The translations under genes and the position numbers were made by a program. A DNA stretch of 64,000 nucleotides, from contig NZ_JAZDUE010000015.1 in assembly GCF_036350515.1 (NCBI RefSeq), positions 81,417 through 145,416 of the forward strand, read 5' to 3'. The notes below the pieces were generated by a model. That model ran no database searches and was not told the origin of the DNA. It was given only the letters and a program-made list of their open reading frames with translations. The stretch is from Gordonia prachuapensis. Lineage in GTDB: Bacteria > Actinomycetota > Actinomycetes > Mycobacteriales > Mycobacteriaceae. Positions 33,563-42,830 of this stretch are shown piece by piece. Positions within the stretch are counted from its first letter, which is position 1. Each line of letters begins with the position of its first letter.

Positions 33563-33584
33563 GAACTAGAACAAGTTCTAGTTC
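33563..33584. promoter_or_regulatory. Perfect 22-bp palindrome, KstR-like operator
   Basis: GAACTAGAAC and GTTCTAGTTC flank a central AA, a perfect 10-2-10 palindrome. Its inner 14 bases, TAGAACAAGTTCTA, satisfy the KstR motif TnnAACnnGTTnnA at every fixed position. It lies 18 bp before the flavoprotein ATG and would cover the -35 region of a promoter with TACGCT at 33591-33596. Another TetR-family regulator could bind it instead. Confidence 0.72.
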
Positions 33585-33602
33585 ATCGTCTACGCTGTGG
33601 CC

Positions 33603-35078
33603 ATGGCAGGAGCGGAGATCCCGGAGACCATCGCGCTGGAGTCGGTGCCAGAGTTCTCCGACGACGTGGATGTGCTGGTCATCGGGTGTGGAATCGCCGG
33701 TGGGAGTGCCGCGGTCGAGGCGGCGGCAGCAGGCGCGAAGGTCCTCGTCCTCGAACGGGCGGCGGCGGCCGGCGGCACCACATGCATGGCGGGCGGACAC
33801 TTCTACCTCGGCGGCGGGACGGCGGTCCAGCAGGCCACCGGCCACGACGACAGTCCCGAGGCGATGGAGAAGTACCTCACCGCGGTCTCGCGTGAACCCG
33901 AACCCGAGAAGATCCATGCGTACTGCGTCGACAGCGTCGAACACTTCAACTGGCTTGAGGCCCTCGGCTTCAGTTTCGAGCGCAGCTTCTACCCGGAGAA
34001 GGCGGTCATCCAGCCGCAGACGCAAGGGCTGATGTTCACCGGCAACGAGAAGGTGTGGCCGTTCAAGAACATCGCGACACCGGCGCCGCGTGGCCACAAG
34101 GTCCCCGTCCCAGGTGACACCGGCGGCGCGTCGATGGTCGTCGACCTGCTGGTCAAACGGCTCGCCGAACTCGGCGCCGAACTGCGGTACGAAACGGGTG
34201 CCCGGCAACTCGTCGTCGACGACACCGGACGGGTCGTCGGAGCCTCCTGGCGTCGACCGGGCGCGGACGGGGTGATCCGCGCACGGTCGGTGATCATCGC
34301 CGCGGGTGGCTTTGTCATGAACGAACAGATGGTGGCCGAGCACGTCCCGCACGTGGCGGAGAAGCCGTTCACCCTCGGCAGCACCTACGACGACGGGCTG
34401 GGCATCCGGCTCGGCGCATCGGTGGGTGCCGCGCTCAAACACATGGACCAGGCCTTCGTCACCGCGCCGATCTATCCGCCGAGCGTCCTGCTGACCGGCA
34501 TCGTCGTCAACAAGAACGGCGACCGCTTCGTCGCGGAGGACTCGTACCATTCGCGCACCTCGGGTTTCGTGATGGATCAACCGGATTCGGCCGCGTACCT
34601 GATCGTCGACGAAGCGCACATGCAGCGACCCGAGGTCCCGCTGATCAAGCTGATCGACGGATGGGAGACCGTCGCCGAGATGGAGTCGGACCTCGGCATC
34701 CCCGAGGGACGACTGCAGAAGACCCTCGCCGACTACAACGCCAACGCGGCGAACGGCGAGGACCCCGATTTCCACAAGGCCGCGGAGTTCCTGGCCCCGC
34801 AGGATCACGGACCGTGGGGTGCCTTCGACCTCAGTCTCGGCAAGGCGATGTACTCCTGCTTCACCATCGGCGGAATGGCGACGTCGCTCGATGCCGAGGT
34901 CCTCGCCGACGACGGCACCCCGATCACCGGCCTCTACGCCGCCGGCGCGTGCGCCGCGAACCTCGCGCAGGACGGCAAGGGCTACGCCAGCGGCACCCAA
35001 CTCGGCGAGGGGTCGTACTTCGGCCGGCGGGCCGGCCGGCACGCCGCATCTCGCGCGGAGGTTGTGACCGAAGGGTGA
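33603..35078 (+). CDS. FAD-dependent oxidoreductase (KstD-like flavoprotein)
   Basis: A 491-residue flavoprotein of the fumarate reductase/3-ketosteroid dehydrogenase superfamily. Visible motifs are VLVIGCGIAGGSAAVEA, the FAD segment LVLERAAAAGGTTCMAGG, SVIIAAGGFVMNEQM, LGSTYDDGLGI, and the C-terminal GLYAAGACAANLAQDGKGYASGTQLG. From memory it is close to the mycobacterial Rv1817-type flavoproteins; the substrate is not established. The KstR-like palindrome just upstream suggests control within steroid or related lipid catabolism. The start may be GTG 33597 or ATG 33603; a TACGCT -10 right before makes a leaderless transcript plausible. Confidence 0.82.
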   Translation: MAGAEIPETIALESVPEFSDDVDVLVIGCGIAGGSAAVEAAAAGAKVLVLERAAAAGGTTCMAGGHFYLGGGTAVQQATGHDDSPEAMEKYLTAVSREPEPEKIHAYCVDSVEHFNWLEALGFSFERSFYPEKAVIQPQTQGLMFTGNEKVWPFKNIATPAPRGHKVPVPGDTGGASMVVDLLVKRLAELGAELRYETGARQLVVDDTGRVVGASWRRPGADGVIRARSVIIAAGGFVMNEQMVAEHVPHVAEKPFTLGSTYDDGLGIRLGASVGAALKHMDQAFVTAPIYPPSVLLTGIVVNKNGDRFVAEDSYHSRTSGFVMDQPDSAAYLIVDEAHMQRPEVPLIKLIDGWETVAEMESDLGIPEGRLQKTLADYNANAANGEDPDFHKAAEFLAPQDHGPWGAFDLSLGKAMYSCFTIGGMATSLDAEVLADDGTPITGLYAAGACAANLAQDGKGYASGTQLGEGSYFGRRAGRHAASRAEVVTEG

Positions 35079-35130
35079 CGTCCCGGCGGGACCGCCACCG
35101 GACACCGAATCGCTGCGGTATCAAGGGGAT

Positions 35131-36711
35131 ATGACCCCCGACGCCCGAACCCGCGGCCACACCCCGGCCGCCGCCCTCGCCGGTCTGGTCGCCGTCGGCG
35201 CCGGACTGGCGGTCGGGGAGTTGGTGGCAGCTCTGATCGATCCCGCCGCATCGCCGTACTTCGCCGTCGGTGCCGCCGTCGTCGACCACGCGCCGACCGT
35301 CGGTCGCGAGTTCGCCATCGGCACATTCGGCACCGCCGACAAACCGGCGCTCTACATCGGGATGGGCGTGCTGATCGCGATCATCGCCGCCGGTTGCGGC
35401 ATCGCCGAACGCCGCCGTCCACCGCTCGGCTCGGTGATCATCGGGGTGTTCGGTGCGATCGGGGTGCTGGCCGCGCTCGACCGTCCCGATTCCCGCTGGA
35501 CGTTCGTCCTTCCGTCGGTGCTCGGGGCGGCGGTGGCCGTCGTCGTGCTGCGGATGTTGCTCACCCTGCTCGATCCCACGGACCGAGAGGCCCCGGTCGG
35601 TGCCGACACGGTGAGCCCACCGGATGACGACGCGACCCGTTCGCAGGGCGTCGGCCGGCGGTTCGTGCTTGCCGCCGGTGGCGTCGCGGCGCTTGCCGTC
35701 GTCGTCGGCACGGTGGGGCGGCGGATGCTGGCCGACACCGCGCGCACGGTCGCCGACCGCACCCGCATCGTCCTGCCGACTCCGCGGTCCGCTGCGCCCC
35801 CCGTCCCGCCGGGCGCGGATCTCGACCTGCCGGGAGCGACGCCGTTCGTCACCGCCAACGACGACTTCTACCGGATCGACACGGCGCTGCAGGTCCCCAA
35901 CCTCACCACCGACGACTGGTCGTTGCGCATCCACGGCCTCGTCGACAACGAGATCCGTATCGGGTGGGACGAACTGCTTGCGATGCCCATGACCGAACGA
36001 CTCGTCACGTTGACCTGTGTGTCCAACGATGTCGGCGGCGACCTCATCGACAACGCGCGCTGGTTGGGCGTACCGATGAAGACCTTGCTCGATCGAGCCG
36101 GGGTGCAGGCGGGTGCGGACATGCTGTTGTCCACCAGTTCGGACGGATGGACATGTGGCACACCGGTTTCCGCAGTCACCGACGGGCGTGACGCGCTGCT
36201 CGTCGTCGGCATGAACGGCGAACCGCTGCCGGTCGAACACGGCTTCCCGGTCCGGCAGGTGGTGCCGGGGCTGTACGGCTATGTGTCGGCGACGAAGTGG
36301 GTGGTCGACTGGGAGCTGACCCGGTTCGCGGACGCCGAGGCCTATTGGACGACACGTGGCTGGTCGGCGCTGGGGCCGATCAAACTGGCGTCGCGCATCG
36401 ATCGGCCGACGGATTCGCGGCAGTCGGAGGGCGAGATCGTCCTGGCCGGGACGGCGTGGGCCCAGCACACCGGTGTCGCCGCCGTCGACGTCCGCATCGA
36501 CGAAGGGCCTTGGCAGCCTGCGGAACTCGCCACCGAGTATTCGGTCGACACCTGGCGGCAATGGCGCTACGTGTGGTCGGCGACGCCGGGCGAACACACC
36601 GTCGAATGCCGGGCGACCGATCAGAACGGCCAGCAGCAGGTCGAGGCCTACGCCGCCCCGATCCCCGACGGTGCGACCGGACTCGACTCCCGGATCTACA
36701 CCATCGACTGA
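35131..36711 (+). CDS. Membrane-anchored molybdopterin oxidoreductase, sulfite oxidase family
   Basis: A 526-residue protein. The N-terminal third (about 1-200) has five hydrophobic helices, the last after a basic segment (GRRFVLAAGGVAALAVVVGTVG). The C-terminal two thirds are a sulfite-oxidase-type Moco domain: TPFVTANDDFYRID, WSLRIHGLVDN, the molybdenum Cys in VTLTCVSNDVGGDLI, a YGYVSATKWV segment and a C-terminal Mo-co dimerisation domain (GVAAVDVRIDEGPWQ). The active site should face outside the cytoplasm. In vivo substrate is unknown; related proteins are sometimes called YedY-like. A near Shine-Dalgarno (AAGGGG) precedes the ATG. Confidence 0.87.
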   Translation: MTPDARTRGHTPAAALAGLVAVGAGLAVGELVAALIDPAASPYFAVGAAVVDHAPTVGREFAIGTFGTADKPALYIGMGVLIAIIAAGCGIAERRRPPLGSVIIGVFGAIGVLAALDRPDSRWTFVLPSVLGAAVAVVVLRMLLTLLDPTDREAPVGADTVSPPDDDATRSQGVGRRFVLAAGGVAALAVVVGTVGRRMLADTARTVADRTRIVLPTPRSAAPPVPPGADLDLPGATPFVTANDDFYRIDTALQVPNLTTDDWSLRIHGLVDNEIRIGWDELLAMPMTERLVTLTCVSNDVGGDLIDNARWLGVPMKTLLDRAGVQAGADMLLSTSSDGWTCGTPVSAVTDGRDALLVVGMNGEPLPVEHGFPVRQVVPGLYGYVSATKWVVDWELTRFADAEAYWTTRGWSALGPIKLASRIDRPTDSRQSEGEIVLAGTAWAQHTGVAAVDVRIDEGPWQPAELATEYSVDTWRQWRYVWSATPGEHTVECRATDQNGQQQVEAYAAPIPDGATGLDSRIYTID

Positions 36712-36877
36712 ACGCTCGACCAAAGCGCTGCCGACCTTGCGTCGCGCCGATACACTTCTGCGAATTCGACCGGGCGGGGCCGACCGAAACAGGTCGCGGC
36801 GGATAACGATCCAGCCGGCGACATCGATACGGGAGGGAAAGCCGGGCGACGTCCGGCTCGGCGGAGGGGACGGTCGC

Positions 36878-38407
36878 ATGGCGGCATCCGGCACGGCATC
36901 AGCAACGAACTCGGGGTCGATGACCCGGATCAGGCGGACGGGCAGGACGGCCGCGTTGGCGGTGCTGCCTCTCGTGGCCGTGCTCGGGGTCGCCCTGTCG
37001 GGGACGCCGTCAGCTGCTGCCGCGGCGGAGAGTGAGCCGGAATCGCCGGTGGTCATCACCGATCCGACGACGTGGTATCCGCAGATCGTGCGCTCGAAAC
37101 CGACGTGGCTCCCGGCCGATCTCGGTCAGAACACGACCGTCATCCTCGTTCCCGGAAGCGGCGACCGTGAATCGGTCGGGCAACGGGTGCGCACTGCGGG
37201 CATCGGCTTCTACGACGACCCGGCCACCGGCGAGTCGTACGAACCGACGATCGTCCCGGTCGTCTACCCAGCCGCGATCGGCTTCCGGCTCTTCGGCCGC
37301 GTCGTGTCCGTCAACGACACCGGCGTCACCTACAACGACTCGGTGGATGCGGGAACGATTGCGGGCGTCGACGACGCGCTCCGCGCGTGGGACGAGCGCG
37401 GCCGAACCGGGACCATCCTCGTGAACGGCTATTCGCAGAGCGGACCGGTTGCGATGAACATCGCCTACGAACTGCATCGCGCCTATGCCGCGGGAGACCC
37501 CGACGCGATCCCGGACGAGAACATCATCGTGGTCATCGGCGGCGACACCCGGTTCCCGCACACCGGGATCGAGACGGTCGTGCCCAGCTTCATCCCCGGG
37601 ATCTACACCAACGGCGAACGTGACCCGGAGAGCACCGGCGACATCGAGGTCATCTCCTACTGCGTGCGCGGCGACTACATCTGCGGTCTCGGCAATCCCC
37701 TCGCCCACCCGTTCGAGACGATCTTCTACCTGCTTCCCGGAACGATCGTGCACGCGGTTCTCGGTGACCGGGTCAACCAGTACGAGGTCGTCGACGAGTG
37801 GGAGGACGGCAACACGACCTACGTCGTCCTCGACGGCGGAAACCCCTGGGGCATGATGCTGCGGGCGTTCGGTGTCCCGGTACCGACCGAGGTCGACGAC
37901 GTGCTGAGCGCACTGGTCGAGGTCCCGATGCCGGGCCGCGAGAGCACGTTGCGCGGATATCCGATCCCGACACCGCGGGACGTGCAGGTGTGGCTCTACG
38001 AGCAGCTCGGCGCGACCGTGCCGGTCACCGATCCCGACGTCCTCGACGCGCGTGCGGAGGATTCGGATTCGGCCGAGGATCCAGGGCCGGCCTCCGCGAC
38101 GAATGGCGTCAACGCTGCGGCGACATCGAGCACCGCCTCGACACCGAGTGCGGCGCCCACCTCGACGGCGACGCCGACGACGACGGAACCCACGACCCCG
38201 GACACGACGAGCGACGAGGTATCACCAGAGCCCGGACGACCCGATGAGGCGGACGGAGCGACATCCGCGACGAGCTCGGAGCCCACGGCGGTTCCGACCC
38301 CCGACGAATCCGATCCCGCCGACGAATCCGATCCCGCCGACGAATCCGATCCCGCCGACGAGGACACCGAGGGTGGGACCACCTCTGGCAGCGCCCCTGG
38401 ACAGTAG
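36878..38407 (+). CDS. Secreted PE-PPE-type serine hydrolase with acidic repeat tail
   Basis: A 509-residue exported protein. An N-terminal signal segment (RTAALAVLPLVAVLGVALSG) is followed by mature sequence from about residue 50. The hydrolase domain (about 60-385) resembles the PE-PPE domain of mycobacteria: VILVPGSGDRES, VVYPAAIGF, the nucleophile GYSQSGPVAMN, and CVRGDYICGLGNPLAHP. The last 115 residues are low-complexity Thr/Ser/Pro with three perfect DESDPA repeats and likely lie in or at the wall. GGAGGGGA stands before ATG 36878. PE-PPE domain proteins act as esterases on acyl chains; the substrate here is unknown. Confidence 0.8.
   Translation: MAASGTASATNSGSMTRIRRTGRTAALAVLPLVAVLGVALSGTPSAAAAAESEPESPVVITDPTTWYPQIVRSKPTWLPADLGQNTTVILVPGSGDRESVGQRVRTAGIGFYDDPATGESYEPTIVPVVYPAAIGFRLFGRVVSVNDTGVTYNDSVDAGTIAGVDDALRAWDERGRTGTILVNGYSQSGPVAMNIAYELHRAYAAGDPDAIPDENIIVVIGGDTRFPHTGIETVVPSFIPGIYTNGERDPESTGDIEVISYCVRGDYICGLGNPLAHPFETIFYLLPGTIVHAVLGDRVNQYEVVDEWEDGNTTYVVLDGGNPWGMMLRAFGVPVPTEVDDVLSALVEVPMPGRESTLRGYPIPTPRDVQVWLYEQLGATVPVTDPDVLDARAEDSDSAEDPGPASATNGVNAAATSSTASTPSAAPTSTATPTTTEPTTPDTTSDEVSPEPGRPDEADGATSATSSEPTAVPTPDESDPADESDPADESDPADEDTEGGTTSGSAPGQ
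38303..38356 (+). repeat. 18-bp tandem repeat encoding DESDPA
   Basis: Three exact copies of GACGAATCCGATCCCGCC encode three DESDPA units in the tail of the hydrolase. Their identity at DNA level points to recent copy-number change, which would alter tail length in frame. Confidence 0.9.
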
Positions 38408-38641
38408 ACCGGACAGATGTCCATTTCTCATAGAACGTGTTCCGTCAAGGGTTGAGTGACCAATCCGACTGATCGGACCCTTGCGCGTGACCTCGTGCTA
38501 TGTTCGTCGCACGTTTTTTCTGTGAGCCGGGTGACAATGCACTGCTCCCGGCGCATCGCAACCGCGATCCGAATGCGATGTGGGGCGACCGCCGCGTCCG
38601 GTCAGCCAAGTGTGAACTGTCCGAAACCAAAGGTGAGATCT

Positions 38642-39730
38642 ATGAGTGTGGGTGTCGTGCGCGAGTCCGCCGCGGGCGAGCGCCGTGTGGCGCTGGTCCC
38701 GAAGGTGGTGGGCACGCTGGTCGGCAAGGGTGTCCCGGTGATCGTGGAATCGGGTGCCGGTCTGGAGGCTTTGATCCCAGACGAACAATACGTGGACGCG
38801 GGTGCGACGATCGGCGACCCGTATTCGGCCGACGTCGTGGTGCGGGTCGCTCCGCCGTCGGATGCCGAGATCGGGAAGTTGCGCAGCGGGCAGAAACTCA
38901 TCGGATTCCTCGCGCCGCGCAACGCCGACAACCAGATCGACGCGCTGAAGTCGGCGGGAGTCGAGGCGTACGCGGTCGAGGCCATTCCGCGGATCTCCCG
39001 CGCACAGGTGATGGACGCGCTCAGTTCGCAGGCCAACGTCGCCGGCTACAAGGCGGTCATCTCCGCGGCGGATCTGTCGACCCGGTTCTTCCCGATGCTG
39101 ACCACGGCGGCCGGCACGGTCAAGCCGGCGACGGTGTTGGTGTTGGGTGTCGGAGTCGCCGGACTCCAGGCGTTGGCCACCGCCAAGCGTCTGGGCGGCC
39201 GCACCACGGGATACGACGTGCGGCCCGAGGTGGCCGAGCAGGTGCGGTCGGTGGGTGCCCAGTGGCTCGACCTCGGCATCGACGCCGCCGGCGAAGGCGG
39301 CTACGCCCGTGAACTCACCGACGACGAGCGCGCCAAGCAGCAGCAGGCCCTCGAGGACGCCATCAAGAGCTTCGACGTGGTGATCACCACCGCGCTGGTG
39401 CCGGGTCGACCCGCGCCGCGCCTGGTGACGGCTGCCGCGGTCGAAGGGATGAAGGCCGGCAGCGTGGTCGTCGACCTCGCGGGCGAGACCGGCGGAAACT
39501 GCGAACTGACCGAACCCGGGCAGACCGTCGTCAAACACGACGTGACCATCACGTCGCCGCTCAACCTGCCGGCGACGATGCCCGAGCACGCCAGTGAGCT
39601 GTATTCGAAGAACCTGCTCGCACTCATCGAGCTGATGCTCGACGACAACGGTGCGATCACACCGGATTTCGACGACGAGGTGGTCGCCGCGTCGTGCGTC
39701 ACCCGCAGCGACGAGGAGGTGTCGGCCTGA
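38642..39730 (+). CDS. pntAA: NAD(P) transhydrogenase alpha subunit, NAD-binding part
   Basis: A 362-residue domain I subunit of the proton-translocating transhydrogenase, which drives NADP+ reduction by NADH. It has VGVVRESAAGERRVALVPK at the start, the RQDADVD-like loop region, the NAD fold VLVLGVGVAGLQALATAKRLG and TALVPGRPAPRLV. Domain I ends without the transmembrane part, which is encoded separately, as in Rhodospirillum and mycobacteria. AAAGGTGAG precedes ATG 38642. Start and stop codons of the three pnt genes overlap (TGATG, GTGA). Confidence 0.92.
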   Translation: MSVGVVRESAAGERRVALVPKVVGTLVGKGVPVIVESGAGLEALIPDEQYVDAGATIGDPYSADVVVRVAPPSDAEIGKLRSGQKLIGFLAPRNADNQIDALKSAGVEAYAVEAIPRISRAQVMDALSSQANVAGYKAVISAADLSTRFFPMLTTAAGTVKPATVLVLGVGVAGLQALATAKRLGGRTTGYDVRPEVAEQVRSVGAQWLDLGIDAAGEGGYARELTDDERAKQQQALEDAIKSFDVVITTALVPGRPAPRLVTAAAVEGMKAGSVVVDLAGETGGNCELTEPGQTVVKHDVTITSPLNLPATMPEHASELYSKNLLALIELMLDDNGAITPDFDDEVVAASCVTRSDEEVSA

Positions 39731-40035
39731 TGTACACCGGACTGCTGGCGAACATCGCGATCCTGGTTCTGGCCGGGTTCGTGGGCTTCGCCGTCATCTC
39801 CAAGGTGCCCAACACCTTGCACACCCCGCTGATGTCGGGCACCAACGCCATCCACGGCATCGTGGTGCTCGGCGCGCTGGTCGTGCTGGGCAAACTGCCC
39901 GCCGACGCCAACTGGGGTGTTCGGATCATCGCGTTCGTCGCCTTGGTGTTCGGCACCCTCAACGTGATCGGCGGCTTCGCCGTCACCGACCGGATGCTGG
40001 GCATGTTCAAGGGTAAGAAGGAGGTCGCCAAGTGA
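39730..40035 (+). CDS. pntAB: NAD(P) transhydrogenase alpha subunit, membrane part
   Basis: A 101-residue protein with three transmembrane helices: LLANIAILVLAGFVGFAVIS, then the TPLMSGTNAIHGIVVLGAL helix with residues conserved in the proton path, and IIAFVALVFGTLNVIGGF. It ends MLGMFKGKKEVAK. Its ATG overlaps the pntAA stop by one base and its stop overlaps the pntB start by four. Confidence 0.92.
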   Translation: MYTGLLANIAILVLAGFVGFAVISKVPNTLHTPLMSGTNAIHGIVVLGALVVLGKLPADANWGVRIIAFVALVFGTLNVIGGFAVTDRMLGMFKGKKEVAK

Positions 40036-41561
40036 CCGCGCACCTGGTGCTGGCGGCGGACGCCCACACCCCGAGCCAGGGCATCTCCTATCTGGTGATG
40101 GCCCTCTACATCGTCTCGTTCTCCCTGTTCATCTACGGTCTGATGGGTCTGACCGGACCGAAGACCGCGGTGCGCGGCAACTGGATCGCGGCCGTCGGTA
40201 TGGGGCTGGCCGTGGCGGCGACGCTGCTCTACGTCTACAACGAAGGTGCCGTCGGGGACGACGGACACTCCACCGTCGGGGTTCCGGCGATCAACTGGAT
40301 TCTGATCGTCATCGGTCTGGTTCTCGGTGTGGTACTGGGTATTCCGCCCGCCCTGAGGACCAAGATGACGGCGATGCCGCAGCTGGTCGCGCTGTTCAAC
40401 GGCGTCGGCGGCGGCACGGTGGCGCTGATCGCATGGGCAGAATTCCTGGAGACCTCCGGGTTCTCGGTGTTCCACAACACCGAACCCGCCTCGCCGCTGG
40501 TGATCGGTTCGCTGATCGCGGCGATCATCGGGTCGATCTCCTTCTGGGGATCGCTGGTCGCGTTCTCCAAATTGCAGGACATCGTGCCCAAGGGCGTGGA
40601 GAAGGCCTTCGTCGGCAACGCGCGGCTGTTCCAGCTGGCCAACATGGTGCTGCTGGTGGTGGCGCTCGGGATCGCGATCTACCTCGGTGTCGACGCCGCG
40701 AACGGCGGCGGCGCCAGCGGATGGTGGATGGTCGGCCTGCTGGTCGCGGCCGGTGTGATGGGACTCTTCGTGGTCTTCCCGATCGGCGGCGCCGATATGC
40801 CGGTGGTCATCTCATTGCTCAACGCGATGACCGGATTGTCGGCCGCCGCAGCGGGTATCGCGCTGGACAACACCGCGCTGATCGTCGCCGGCATGATCGT
40901 CGGCGCGTCGGGCTCGATCCTGACGAACCTGATGGCCAAGGCGATGAACCGGTCCATCCCGGCGATCGTGTTCGGCTCCTTCGGTGGCGGCGACGACGCC
41001 GCGGCCGGTGGTCCCGGCGCCGCGGGCGGAACCGTCAAGGCCACCTCGGCCGCCGACGCCGCCATCCAGATGGCGTACGCGAATCAGGTGATCGTCGTTC
41101 CCGGTTACGGTCTGGCCGTCGCACAGGCGCAGCACGCCGTCAAGGAGATGGCCGCTCTGCTGGAAGGGAAGGGCGTCGAGGTCAAGTACGCCATCCACCC
41201 GGTCGCCGGCCGGATGCCCGGCCACATGAACGTGCTGCTCGCCGAGGCCGACGTCGAGTACGACGCGATGAAGGAGATGGACGACATCAACGGTGAGTTC
41301 AACCGCACCGACGTCGCCATCGTCATCGGCGCCAACGACGTCACCAACCCGGCGGCACGCAACGACCCGAGCTCGCCGATCCACGGCATGCCGATCCTCA
41401 ACGTCGACGAAGCGCGGTCAACGATCGTGCTCAAGCGGTCGATGAGCTCCGGCTACGCCGGCATCGAGAACCCGCTGTTCTTTGCCGACGGCACCTCGAT
41501 GCTCTTCGGCGACGCGAAGAAGAGTGTCGACAGCGTCATCGAGGAGCTCAAGGCGCTGTAG
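40032..41561 (+). CDS. pntB: NAD(P) transhydrogenase beta subunit
   Basis: A 509-residue subunit. About nine transmembrane helices (residues 15-310) form the proton channel with PntAB. The C-terminal domain III (about 330-509) binds NADP(H): VIVVPGYGLAVAQAQHAV, KYAIHPVAGRMPGHMNVLLAEA, IVIGANDVTNPAA and LKRSMSSGYAGIENPLF. GTG start at 40032 in a GTGA overlap with pntAB. Together the three genes make NADPH at the expense of proton motive force. A strong hairpin follows the stop. Confidence 0.93.
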   Translation: MTAHLVLAADAHTPSQGISYLVMALYIVSFSLFIYGLMGLTGPKTAVRGNWIAAVGMGLAVAATLLYVYNEGAVGDDGHSTVGVPAINWILIVIGLVLGVVLGIPPALRTKMTAMPQLVALFNGVGGGTVALIAWAEFLETSGFSVFHNTEPASPLVIGSLIAAIIGSISFWGSLVAFSKLQDIVPKGVEKAFVGNARLFQLANMVLLVVALGIAIYLGVDAANGGGASGWWMVGLLVAAGVMGLFVVFPIGGADMPVVISLLNAMTGLSAAAAGIALDNTALIVAGMIVGASGSILTNLMAKAMNRSIPAIVFGSFGGGDDAAAGGPGAAGGTVKATSAADAAIQMAYANQVIVVPGYGLAVAQAQHAVKEMAALLEGKGVEVKYAIHPVAGRMPGHMNVLLAEADVEYDAMKEMDDINGEFNRTDVAIVIGANDVTNPAARNDPSSPIHGMPILNVDEARSTIVLKRSMSSGYAGIENPLFFADGTSMLFGDAKKSVDSVIEELKAL

Positions 41562-41586
41562 GCGCGCTCTCGCAAGGTTCTCGGTT

Positions 41587-41650
41587 CTTCCCCCAGGTCT
41601 CGCTTCGTCGGCCGGCTGCAGTCGGCCGAAGAAGCAAGACCTGGGGGAAG
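41587..41650 (+). terminator. Terminator after the pnt operon
   Basis: CTTCCCCCAGGTCT and AGACCTGGGGGAAG form a 14-bp perfect outer stem with a second nested stem (CGGCCG region) inside, followed by a GTTTTC tail. It starts 26 bp after the pntB stop. Confidence 0.85.
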
Positions 41651-41755
41651 AGTCGTTTTCGGGTGGGGCGGCGACGATGGGGTCAGGAATCGAGAAGCGT
41701 GGTCCGAGGGGGCTCACTACCGTGGGTGGTAGTACGCCCGGTGAAGGAGGAGACG

Positions 41756-42178
41756 ATGTCACTGTCCTTGTGGTTCCAGCGAAAGATGAACGCGTACACC
41801 ACCGGCAAGCTGCGGCGAAAGGGCAAGCCGCAGATGATGGGTATGGACATGCTCATCCTGCACACCACCGGGCGCAGGAGCGGAGCAGCGCGCGAGACCC
41901 CGATCTCCTGGTTCGCCGCGGAGAACGGCGCGCGGTTGCTGGTCGCATCGGGAGGCGGCAAGCGCAACCCCGACTGGTACGCGAATCTGATGGCACATCC
42001 GGAGTCCGCGGAAATCGAACTGCCCGACGGTAAGAAGGAGGCCGTGACGCCGGTGCTGCTCGACGGCGCCGACCGCGATCACGCGTGGCAGCGCATCACC
42101 GACGAACAGCCGCGCTACGCCAAGTACGCAGCGAAGTCCGATCGCGAATACCCGCTGGTCAAACTGGTTTCTCGCTGA
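41756..42178 (+). CDS. Deazaflavin (F420)-dependent nitroreductase-fold protein
   Basis: A 140-residue split beta-barrel protein of the DDN/FDOR-B family. Typical segments are KMNAYTTGKLRRKGKP, ILHTTGRRSGAARETPISWF, VASGGGKRNPDWYANLMAHPE and a C-terminal YPLVKLVSR. These bind cofactor F420 and reduce quinones, nitro compounds or enones. AAGGAGG five bases before ATG 41756 fixes the start. F420 use is inferred from family and from the actinobacterial host. No F420 biosynthesis gene is in the window. Confidence 0.85.
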   Translation: MSLSLWFQRKMNAYTTGKLRRKGKPQMMGMDMLILHTTGRRSGAARETPISWFAAENGARLLVASGGGKRNPDWYANLMAHPESAEIELPDGKKEAVTPVLLDGADRDHAWQRITDEQPRYAKYAAKSDREYPLVKLVSR

Positions 42179-42258
42179 CCTTCGGGGGTGGGCGATGAGT
42201 TTCTCCGCGAGCGGTGGTCTATCCCGGCAGAACCACCCACACTCACCCGGAGGACATC

Positions 42259-42690
42259 ATGACCACATCAACCACCACCAGCGCCCCCACCACCGACGCG
42301 CAGACCGGTTCCCGGAACTGGAGGCACACAACGGGAGTCGTGCTCAGCGTGCTGCTCGGCGCCTTCCTGGCGTTCGACATCGTCGGCAAGCTGACCCAGC
42401 CGGAATCGGTGATCGAGGGGACCGCCGAACTGGGGTTCCCGATCGACCAGACCTATGTCATGGCGATCGCACTGGCCGCTTGCCTTGTCGCGTATGCGAT
42501 CCCGCGTACCGCCGTGCTCGGCGCGATCGGTCTGACCGCCTACTTCGGCGGAGCGGTGACCGCGCACATGCGGGTCGAGGACCCGTTGCTGGACCACACG
42601 CTGTTCCCGGTGTACTTCGGCATCCTCGTCTGGGCCGCACTGGCTCTGCGTCGTCCGGAACTGTTGAAGGTGGCGGGAATACGGCGTTGA
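42259..42690 (+). CDS. DoxX-like small membrane protein
   Basis: A 143-residue membrane protein with a short Thr-rich cytoplasmic start and four hydrophobic helices (about 25-45, 68-85, 90-108 and 118-135). The pattern G-A-F-L-A-F-D-I-VGKLTQP, LGFP, TAYFGGAVTAHMRV fits the DoxX-like DUF4345/DoxX family. Role unknown; relatives are annotated as quinone- or stress-linked. CGGAGGA is positioned before ATG 42259. It follows the DDN-type gene by 80 bp and may be cotranscribed. Confidence 0.75.
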   Translation: MTTSTTTSAPTTDAQTGSRNWRHTTGVVLSVLLGAFLAFDIVGKLTQPESVIEGTAELGFPIDQTYVMAIALAACLVAYAIPRTAVLGAIGLTAYFGGAVTAHMRVEDPLLDHTLFPVYFGILVWAALALRRPELLKVAGIRR

Positions 42691-42830
42691 TCCGCCACTC
42701 ACACCTCTCGCTCGCGCTCATCTATGGATGAGCGCGAACGAGTCGTGTGAGCGGTCACGGCCCTCGGGTGTTATCCATCTGGGACCGGACGGGTGCGGCG
42801 TCGTTGCCGAACCGCCGTACTGTTACGCAA

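Noticed and set aside
38431..38444. TAGAACGTGTTCCG as a KstR site before pntAA
   Set aside because: Misses the last fixed A of the motif and lies about 200 bp from the pntAA start, right after the preceding gene.
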